Below, piece by piece: positions 57,973 to 64,000 of a stretch of DNA of 64,000 nt. The stretch is from Actinophytocola sp963826035. Its GTDB lineage: Bacteria; Actinomycetota; Actinomycetes; Mycobacteriales; Pseudonocardiaceae. Position numbers and translations under genes: made by a program. The notes beneath the pieces were generated by a model that did not search any database, was not told the DNA's origin, and saw only the letters and a list, made by a program, of their open reading frames with translations. The stretch's first letter is position 1. Each line of letters starts with the position of its first letter. The stretch spans positions 682,001 to 746,000 of the forward strand of contig CAWGVZ010000004.1 in NCBI GenBank assembly GCA_963826035.1. The letters run 5' to 3'.

Positions 57973-58887
57973 TCACTTCCACCCGGGGAAGTACGGGTCG
58001 ACGCGGAACCGGGGAACGGGCTTGGCGTTCTCTGGGTCGAGGGCGTTGAGCACGTGGAGCCAGGCGCGCTCGTTGTAGATGATGCCGGCGTGCTCGCAGA
58101 GGTCCTCCGGACAGCCGTCCTGCAGCAGGATGTTCGTCACGTTGGGGCCGTCGAGGAACGCCTTCTTGAACGGCGTGACGATCTGGTCGTGCTCGGTCAT
58201 GATCACGGTGTACGTCGGGCCGGGCCGGGTGTCGCCCTTGCCGTAGATCAGGTCGATCGTCTCCGAGTCCGGCGCACCCTGGTCGCAGAGCGGGAAGATC
58301 TTGCGGGCCATCAGGTGGTACATGCGCGGGGCCACGTTGCGGTACACGTAGGTGAGGGTGCTGAACGAGACACCGTGGTTGGACGGCGCGATGGAGACCG
58401 CCTTGTCGATGTTCGGGTAACCCTCCAGTACGTTCAGGTAGTACTGCATGAGCAGCCCCCCGCCCCCGGAGTGGCCGACGAGGTCGATCTTGTCGACGCC
58501 CGTGTGCTCCTTGATCCGCTCGACCTCCGCCGCCACCTGCTCGGCACTGCCCCTGAGGTCGGCGCTGCCCTGGCACGGGACGTTGAACCGGCCCGCCCAC
58601 TTCGGCTTGCCCCAGTTCATGGTGAACACGCAGTACCCGTGGTTGCGCAGGAACGGTGCGCCCGCCTGGAAGTTGAACGACTGGTTGGACATGAACGCGT
58701 GCAGGAGCAGCACCGGCCGCGGGTGCTCCTCGGTCGGCATGAACGTCGGGTCGTTGGCACCCGGCGGCGGCTTGCCGGGGGTCAGGTACCGCTTCACGCC
58801 CGCCCGCATGTCCCACGGCACCGGCAGTGTGCCGGGTTCCGTGGCACGGCTCGAGCTCGTGGCCCGTTTCGGGGCGATACTGGTCAT
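57973..58887 (-). CDS. Alpha/beta hydrolase, lipase class 2-like
   Basis: A 304-aa alpha/beta hydrolase. Segments: HPRPVLLLHAFMSNQSFNFQ (oxyanion region), nucleophile elbow GHSGGGGLLM, an aspartate in MTEHDQIVTPF and a histidine in DLCEHAGIIYNERAW, together a triad in the usual order. The fold resembles secreted triacylglycerol lipases but I see no signal peptide, so it is probably cytoplasmic. The ATG at 58887 overlaps the monooxygenase stop (ATGA). It could act as an acyltransferase, thioesterase or editing enzyme on a carrier-bound substrate. Confidence 0.87.
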   Translation of the reverse strand: MTSIAPKRATSSSRATEPGTLPVPWDMRAGVKRYLTPGKPPPGANDPTFMPTEEHPRPVLLLHAFMSNQSFNFQAGAPFLRNHGYCVFTMNWGKPKWAGRFNVPCQGSADLRGSAEQVAAEVERIKEHTGVDKIDLVGHSGGGGLLMQYYLNVLEGYPNIDKAVSIAPSNHGVSFSTLTYVYRNVAPRMYHLMARKIFPLCDQGAPDSETIDLIYGKGDTRPGPTYTVIMTEHDQIVTPFKKAFLDGPNVTNILLQDGCPEDLCEHAGIIYNERAWLHVLNALDPENAKPVPRFRVDPYFPGWK

Positions 58888-60083
58888 CGCGTGACCTCCT
58901 TGTCTGCGGGGAAATACCTCGTTGGCGGATTCGGCTCGGGTGGAAGATCCGATCTCATGGGGACGATGTTCTGCCGGCGCACGGCGGCGGCCGGGGCATA
59001 CCGGATCACGAGGTTGCGCAGGCCGACCGCGATCGGGTGTTCGAGCTGTTCGGTTCGGCTCAGGCGTCGTGACGCCGAGACCAGCCATCGGGTGCGCTCC
59101 CGGCGGGCTTCCTCGTAGCGGCGCAGGCCGCCGGCGACATCGCTCGCGTGCGCCAGGTGATACGCCAGTGCGTAGCCGTCCTCGATCGCCGACCCGGCGC
59201 CCTGGCTCAGGCTCGTGAGCATCGGGTGGGCCGCGTCGCCGACCAGGGTCACCGGGCCGTCGCCCCAGGAGCCGACGAACGGGCGATCCTGGGCCGGCAC
59301 GCTCACGATGTCGGCCGCCGGCGTGCTGGCGATGACCTCGCGCACCTCGCTCGCCCAGCCGTCGTAGCTCCGGAGCACGTCGTCTTTCGTGCCCGCCCAC
59401 CGGCGCGCCTGGTCGACCGGGAGGTTCTTCGTCCCCCACCAGTAGACGTGCCCGCCACCGATGTCGATCAGGCCGAACCGTTGCCCGCTGCCCCAGTAGT
59501 GGGCGGCGGCCCCCGGTGGCAGCCGGGGATGTCCGAACGGGACGGTCGCGATCCAGCAGACGTAGCCGTACTCGTTGATCGGCTCCGGGCCGACCGCCTG
59601 TGCTCGGACCGCCGACCGGATGCCGTCGGCGCCGACCAGCAGATCACCGGTCGCCGTCCGACCGTCCGCGCAGGTGACCGACACGCCGTCACCGACGCGC
59701 TCGTACCCGACGACCTCGGCGCCGTGGTGGACCGGCGTGTCCGCCGCACTGTCGCGCAACAGGGCGACCAGGTCGGCGCGGCGCACGTTGACGACGGGTG
59801 ACCCCAGTTCCTCGGAGATCGACCGGATCGGCAGCTCCCGCATCAGCCGGCCGCGCGCGGTACGGAGGCTGAACCGCTCGCAGACGCGCCCCACTCCGGC
59901 CGCCGGCAGGTCGATGCCCAGCGCGGTCAATACCTTCGTGGCGTTGCTCGCGATCCCCAGACCGCCACCCGAGGTCCGCGACCTCGGGGCGGCCTCGAAC
60001 AGTTCGACCTCGATGCCTCGGGCCCGCAACGCGATCGCGGCCGTGAGACCTCCCAGCCCGGCACCGGCGACGAGCGCCTTCAC
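58884..60083 (-). CDS. FAD-dependent aromatic hydroxylase-type monooxygenase
   Basis: A 399-aa class A flavoprotein monooxygenase (PHBH fold). GAGLGGLTAAIALRARGIEV at the N-terminus binds the FAD, DLLVGADGIRSAVRAQ is the DG motif, and GPVTLVGDAAHPMLTSLSQG is the GD motif that also binds FAD. It uses NAD(P)H and oxygen itself, so needs no reductase. The GTG at 60083 overlaps the stop of the SDR gene. The likely role is hydroxylation or epoxidation of an aromatic or conjugated peripheral moiety. Confidence 0.93.
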   Translation of the reverse strand: MKALVAGAGLGGLTAAIALRARGIEVELFEAAPRSRTSGGGLGIASNATKVLTALGIDLPAAGVGRVCERFSLRTARGRLMRELPIRSISEELGSPVVNVRRADLVALLRDSAADTPVHHGAEVVGYERVGDGVSVTCADGRTATGDLLVGADGIRSAVRAQAVGPEPINEYGYVCWIATVPFGHPRLPPGAAAHYWGSGQRFGLIDIGGGHVYWWGTKNLPVDQARRWAGTKDDVLRSYDGWASEVREVIASTPAADIVSVPAQDRPFVGSWGDGPVTLVGDAAHPMLTSLSQGAGSAIEDGYALAYHLAHASDVAGGLRRYEEARRERTRWLVSASRRLSRTEQLEHPIAVGLRNLVIRYAPAAAVRRQNIVPMRSDLPPEPNPPTRYFPADKEVTR

Positions 60084-60982
60084 CGCGCCCGCTCCTGTCC
60101 CGAGTTCGCGAACTGCCGGCGAATCACCGCGTCCAGTACCCGGTCCGGCAGGAGTCGCGCGGCGATCGCCGCACCCCACGAGTCCGGTCCGACGTGGTAC
60201 CGGGTCCGGGGCCGCTTGGCGGTCATCGCGTGGGCGACGGCGTCCGCCACGGCCTCGGGACGGGTCCTGCTGTCCCGGGCGCGCTTCTCGTTGATCGCGA
60301 CGAACTCCTCGAACCTGTGCCGGTAGGTGTCGGCGACCTCGTCGGGTGCGACGTCCAGCGCGCGCCGTGCGTTCGCGGCGACCTTGGCCCAGATCGGGGT
60401 CATGACGGCGCCCGGCTCGACCACCGAGACGCTGACCGCGAGCGGGGCGAGCTCCCTGCGCAGGGCGTCGGAGATGCCTTCCTTGGCGAACTGCGAGGCC
60501 GCGTAGGCGCCGAGGAACGGCGCGGCGACCCGCCCGATGCCCGAACTGATGTTGACGATCCGGCCCGCCGGAATCGCCGGTGGGACCACCGCCGTCCGCA
60601 TCCGCAGCAGCGGAAGCAGTTCCTGGGTCAGCGCGACCGTGCCGACGAGGTTCACCTCGAGCTCGGCCCGCAGATCCTCGATCGCGACACACTCCAGCGG
60701 CGCCGACACACAGATCCCGGCGTTGTTCACCAGCCCGTGCAGGCCGGCCCCGTCCGTCTGGTCACGCAACAGCTTGCCGGCCGAACGCACCGACTCGCCG
60801 TCGGTGACGTCGAGGATCAGGGGGCGGATCGCCGGGCTCATCCCCGCGATCCGTTCCGCGTTCTCCTCCGACCGGACCCCGGCGTAGACCAGGAACCCGG
60901 TTCTCGTGAGCCCCAGTGCAGTCGCCTCGCCCAGCCCCGACGACGCACCGGTGACGAGGACCGCGTGCCGATTGTTCTCCAT
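60080..60982 (-). CDS. Classical SDR with catalytic lysine replaced by glutamine
   Basis: A 300-aa short-chain dehydrogenase. Cofactor motif TGASSGLGEATALGL (residues 10-24), NNAG at VNNAGICVSAP, catalytic serine in NISSGIGRV, and GAYAASQFAKEG where the motif YxxxK reads YxxxQ. The codon is CAG, so the usual lysine is absent and oxidoreductase activity may be low or altered; another lysine lies four residues later. The ATG at 60982 follows AGAGG. It is coupled to the FAD monooxygenase (GTGA). Loss of the lysine suggests a changed role, for example dehydration or a non-catalytic partner. Confidence 0.88.
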   Translation of the reverse strand: MENNRHAVLVTGASSGLGEATALGLTRTGFLVYAGVRSEENAERIAGMSPAIRPLILDVTDGESVRSAGKLLRDQTDGAGLHGLVNNAGICVSAPLECVAIEDLRAELEVNLVGTVALTQELLPLLRMRTAVVPPAIPAGRIVNISSGIGRVAAPFLGAYAASQFAKEGISDALRRELAPLAVSVSVVEPGAVMTPIWAKVAANARRALDVAPDEVADTYRHRFEEFVAINEKRARDSRTRPEAVADAVAHAMTAKRPRTRYHVGPDSWGAAIAARLLPDRVLDAVIRRQFANSGQERAR

Positions 60983-60984
60983 GA

Positions 60985-62367
60985 TCAACCTCTCGTTGCG
61001 GTGTCGATCGGAACTTCGGTGTGCCCGAGCCCCGACAGCAGGGCCCGCACCGCCCGTCCCGCGATCTGCTCGGCGCGCGCACTGCTGACCGCACCGTCGA
61101 TGTAGGTGAAGTTCCAGTGCAGCGCGGCATGGCTGGTGTTCACCGTCGCGACCAGGTAGCCGCTGACCGAGACGCCGGCGACGAACTGGGCGCCGGACAG
61201 CTCCCACCGCTGGATCCGGTCGGGGAAGTCGTATCGCCCGAGGTTCGACAGACAGACGTTCCCCGGTCCCATCCGGTCGACCATGCCGACGGCCTTCGCG
61301 CTCGCGCCCACCGACCGCGGGGACAGGAACCGCAGCATCGAGACCAGCGCAAGGTGGTGATGAAACCGCTTGCGCCGGCGCAGGTCCAGGAAGGCGCCGC
61401 GCGCCACTGTCCACAGATCGGCCGCCGGATCCACTCGGATGTGCGACGGCACGGTGGCGACATAGGCACCGGCCTGCGCGGGCCCGACCGGGGGGACCAG
61501 GTCGGCGCGGAAGTCCACCGGAGAGCCGACGGTCACCCGCGCCGGTGTCGACTCGGCCACCGCGAACGCCATCGCGGCCGCGAGTGCGCTGTGGACGGTC
61601 ACCCCCTCGCGCCGGCACCGATCGGTCAGCTCCGCCAGCTGTCCGGCGGTGAGCTCGCGGCGGGTCAGCCTGGTCCGCCGTCGAGCAGGGTCGACCGGCC
61701 GGGTCGGCACGAGCCGCCGCGGGCGGGCGACCGCCGTGATGACTCCGTCGGCGAGCACGGACGTGAGGAGGTGCACCGCGCGGGGGAGTCCGTTGATCCG
61801 CCTCGGCAGCATCGCCTCGGGTGGCGGCAGCGGTGCGCGCGACGGGAGTGGTTCCGGCGGCGCCGGCGCGGCGGCCAGTTCGACCAGCCGGCGAAGCAGC
61901 TCCAGTGCGGTGGTCCCGTCGGCGATGACGTGGGACACCGTGACGATCAGATCGTGGGTCTCGCCGGCGGTCCCTCCGGCATGGACGATGTCGACGATCC
62001 TGGCCAGCGGACCCGCCCGCCAGTCGAGCGAGGACACCAGTTCGACGTCCTCGACCTCCCGCACCCATCGGTCCTCATCGGACGGTTCCGAGTGGACGGT
62101 GCGAACCGGGATCCGCCGGCCCGCCGGTCCTACGAACCGCGGGCGCTCGCCGGTCGGCCCGGCGGCGACGGCGACCCGCAACAACGGGTGCTCGCCCACC
62201 AGCAGGGCGGCCGCGCGCTCGAGGTCCGCCACCGCGCAGGCACCCCGGACGCGCACTCGCGCGACGACGTTGAGTGGCGAGATCTGGTCGCAGATCCAGT
62301 ACCAGCGTTCCATCGGGCTCAGCGGCCGGCGAACCTCGCCGGCCGGCCCTGGCGCGATCGCGGCCAT
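60985..62367 (-). CDS. Freestanding condensation enzyme (SgcC5/PapA-like)
   Basis: A 460-aa acyltransferase of the NRPS condensation superfamily. The active-site motif HHxxxDG reads SHVIADG: the catalytic second histidine and the aspartate and glycine are kept, the first histidine is serine. PLSPMERWYWICDQ opens the chloramphenicol-acetyltransferase-like fold and PGNVCLSNLGRYDFPD resembles the latch region. SgcC5 in C-1027, of similar length, is a freestanding enzyme that esterifies a carrier-bound amino acid to the enediyne core. Its start overlaps the NRPS stop (TGATG). It is thus the probable joiner of the peripheral moiety; a PapA-like lipid acyltransferase role is the alternative. Confidence 0.82.
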   Translation of the reverse strand: MAAIAPGPAGEVRRPLSPMERWYWICDQISPLNVVARVRVRGACAVADLERAAALLVGEHPLLRVAVAAGPTGERPRFVGPAGRRIPVRTVHSEPSDEDRWVREVEDVELVSSLDWRAGPLARIVDIVHAGGTAGETHDLIVTVSHVIADGTTALELLRRLVELAAAPAPPEPLPSRAPLPPPEAMLPRRINGLPRAVHLLTSVLADGVITAVARPRRLVPTRPVDPARRRTRLTRRELTAGQLAELTDRCRREGVTVHSALAAAMAFAVAESTPARVTVGSPVDFRADLVPPVGPAQAGAYVATVPSHIRVDPAADLWTVARGAFLDLRRRKRFHHHLALVSMLRFLSPRSVGASAKAVGMVDRMGPGNVCLSNLGRYDFPDRIQRWELSGAQFVAGVSVSGYLVATVNTSHAALHWNFTYIDGAVSSARAEQIAGRAVRALLSGLGHTEVPIDTATRG

Positions 62368-64000
62368 CAGGCCACCCCCTTCTTGGCGCTGGGCTCGCCG
62401 TCGGCACGCGACAGCGCCTCGCCGAGCGCGCCGGCGACCGCCGCCACGTGCGGAACGTCCAACATGGACAGATGGTTTCCCGGCACGTCCACCGTCTCGA
62501 CGAGCTGGCGCCCCCAGTGCTGCCAACCGTTTCCGGGGGTGGCGAACATGCTGCCCAGCGTGCGGTGCGCACTGGCGAAGCCGGCCGGGAGCTCCTCGGT
62601 CGCCCGCAGTACGAGCAGCCGCCTGCGCACCTTCTCGATGCGGTAGCCCATGGTCGCCTGGTAGTTGGCCCGGAAGACCCCGTACAGCCGGCGAAGCAGT
62701 TGGGGCGAGCCGTCCGCCGGCAGGATGCCGAGCTCGATCGCCTTGTGGAGGGCCGACTCGAACAGCTCCTCGACGGTCTCGCCGGACGGGTCGAGGTCCC
62801 CGTCCAGTCGCGCCTCGCCGCCCGAGTACCAGAGCAGCTCCCGAAAGAACAGCACGATCAGCTCTTCCTCGTCGAGCAGTGACCGGACACCGTCGCCGAG
62901 CGCCATGGTGTCGAGCAGCGTCACGGTGGACAGCTCGGCGTCGTCGAGCCGGCGGGCGATCTCGACGGCCACGTAGCCACCGAACGACCAGCCGGCGAGG
63001 TGGAACGCTCCTTCTGGGTGCACCCGCCGGATCGCCTCGAGGTAGGAGTCCGCCAGCGATTCCATCGAGGCGAGGGGCACCGTGCCCGGCTCGGCGCCGG
63101 CCGCCTGCAGGCCGTACACCGGGCGGCCTTCCGGAAGGCGCTTGACCAGCTCGCGGTAGCAGATGACGTTGCCGCCGATCGGATGGATCAGGAACAGCGG
63201 CGGCCGGTCGCCCGACTCCCTCAGTGGGACCACGGGATCGAAGCCGCGTCGGGCCTCGTTCGACCGGACGACGGCCGCGAGTTCCCGTGCGGTCGGGGCC
63301 GCGAGGAAGGTCCGCAGCGGCAGCTGCACCCCCCACCGCCTGGCGATGGTCATGGCGACGCGGGTGGCTCCGATCGACGTTCCGCCCGCGTCGAAGAAAC
63401 CGGCGTCCACCGCGAGGTTGTCGAGTCCGGCGAACTCCGCCAGGATCCCGGCGATCTCCTCGTCGAGCCCGTCGTCGGAGGAGACCGCGTCGCCGGCGTC
63501 GGCCGGCCGGTGCGACCCGATCGCGCACAAGGCCGCGTCGTCGCGTTTTCCGCTCGGTGTCAGGGGAATCGTGTCGACCCACTGGAACGTCGCCGGCACC
63601 ATGTGCGCAGGCAGGACGCGGCGGAGCCCGGTGCGCAGCGTTTCGGTGTCCACCCGATCGGCGTCGCCGACCAGGAACGCCCGCAGCAGGGCGTCGGATC
63701 CGCCGAGCCGGCTGGGCACGACCGCCACCTGCTCGATGGCGTGGTGCTCGTCCCCCAGCCCGAGCAGCGCGAGCTCGACCTCGGCACACTCCACCCGGTA
63801 ACCCCGGACCTTGACCTGGCCGTCGGCCCGGCCGAGGCAGACGATGTCGCCGTTCGCCGTGCGGATACCGATGTCGCCCGTGCGGTACCGGACGGCGCCC
63901 CCGGGTCCGGCGACGAACCGCTCGGCGGTGCGTCCCGGCCGGTTCTCATAGCCCAGCGCGACGCAGGGACCCTCGACGTAGAGCTCGCCCCGCACCCCGG
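62367..64000 (-). CDS. NRPS, C-terminal part: adenylation end, carrier, thioesterase (partial)
   Basis: The C-terminal 544 residues of a nonribosomal peptide synthetase; the gene enters from beyond the right edge. Adenylation motifs A7 (YRTGDIG), A8-like (GYRVECAEVELAL) and A10 (PLTPSGKRDD, with the catalytic lysine) are present. The carrier domain follows with its phosphopantetheine serine in FFDAGGTSIGATR. The thioesterase has GWSFGG (Ser nucleophile), an aspartate in LLDTMAL and the histidine in GNHLSMLDVP. Substrate-binding residues of the A domain lie outside the window. The MbtH downstream supports its activity; the TE next to a freestanding condensation enzyme is an unusual combination. 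Confidence 0.93.
   Translation of the reverse strand, partial: GVRGELYVEGPCVALGYENRPGRTAERFVAGPGGAVRYRTGDIGIRTANGDIVCLGRADGQVKVRGYRVECAEVELALLGLGDEHHAIEQVAVVPSRLGGSDALLRAFLVGDADRVDTETLRTGLRRVLPAHMVPATFQWVDTIPLTPSGKRDDAALCAIGSHRPADAGDAVSSDDGLDEEIAGILAEFAGLDNLAVDAGFFDAGGTSIGATRVAMTIARRWGVQLPLRTFLAAPTARELAAVVRSNEARRGFDPVVPLRESGDRPPLFLIHPIGGNVICYRELVKRLPEGRPVYGLQAAGAEPGTVPLASMESLADSYLEAIRRVHPEGAFHLAGWSFGGYVAVEIARRLDDAELSTVTLLDTMALGDGVRSLLDEEELIVLFFRELLWYSGGEARLDGDLDPSGETVEELFESALHKAIELGILPADGSPQLLRRLYGVFRANYQATMGYRIEKVRRRLLVLRATEELPAGFASAHRTLGSMFATPGNGWQHWGRQLVETVDVPGNHLSMLDVPHVAAVAGALGEALSRADGEPSAKKGVA

Noticed and set aside
60982..62068. N-terminal extension of the SDR through the condensation gene
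   Set aside because: The longer frame is a shadow; the SDR begins with its cofactor motif right after the ATG at 60982.
1..64000. tRNA, rRNA or riboswitch genes
   Set aside because: No cloverleaf, ribosomal or known riboswitch sequence was noticed on reading both strands.

Overview
This window is a very GC-rich (about 70% or more), GTG/TTG-start-rich actinobacterial stretch. It is almost entirely one biosynthetic gene cluster for an enediyne natural product. Two mycothiol-dependent-family (DinB-fold) enzymes, SARP regulators and long perfect-stem terminators all point to an actinomycete. A Pseudonocardiaceae-like host is my guess only. The cluster is cut at the right edge (an NRPS gene runs off it) and possibly continues on the left, where a ribB-like gene runs off.

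Layout. 1-2258: ribB-like fragment, two small genes and a TetR regulator, left flank or border. 2230-10855 (minus): core operon in transcription order enediyne PKS (PKSE), hot-dog thioesterase (E10 type), flavin reductase (E6 type), extended SDR, maleylpyruvate-isomerase-family protein. 11134-17046 (plus): SARP, two tandem DUF1702 proteins (E3/UnbL type), UnbV (E4) and UnbU (E5). 17211-21922: a P450, an AraC regulator, a DUF5987-like small protein and a GMC oxidoreductase (E9 type). 22101-26083: an orphan 182-aa protein and an operon of an FAD monooxygenase-like protein, a 146-aa protein and two AhpD-fold proteins. 26154-33899: regulatory island (SARP, small HTH, cysteine-rich protein, ornithine-cyclodeaminase-like protein, AfsR-like giant SARP, HxlR-SCP2 protein) that surrounds a 65-aa secreted peptide with three DSPWD repeats. 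34057-36106: two membrane proteins. 36126-41898 (minus): two SgcJ-like NTF2-fold proteins, a 1028-aa secreted ThuA/glucose-sorbosone-dehydrogenase/PKD/CBM protein, thiol peroxidase and a glycosyltransferase. 42062-55982: deoxyaminosugar genes (2,3-dehydratase, N-methyltransferase-like, C-methyltransferase, aminotransferase, group D flavin monooxygenase), GMC and Zn-dehydrogenases, and two paralogous MFS pumps around a DUF899 protein. 56003-64000 (minus): NRPS adenylation-carrier-thioesterase fragment, freestanding condensation enzyme, SDR, FAD monooxygenase, lipase-like hydrolase, P450 and a short MbtH, with two copies of an inverted-repeat element before MbtH.

How they work together (inference). 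PKSE with E10 and the SgcJ-like proteins makes the polyene; UnbL/V/U, E6, P450 and E9-type enzymes convert it to the enediyne core; the sugar genes and the glycosyltransferase add a branched aminodeoxysugar; the NRPS, condensation enzyme, P450s and FMO make and attach a peripheral acyl group; MFS pumps export the product. Thiol- and peroxide-handling proteins (mycothiol-family, Tpx, AhpD pair, DUF899) may protect the producer. No apoprotein of the CagA/NcsA kind and no CalC-like self-sacrifice protein was recognised.
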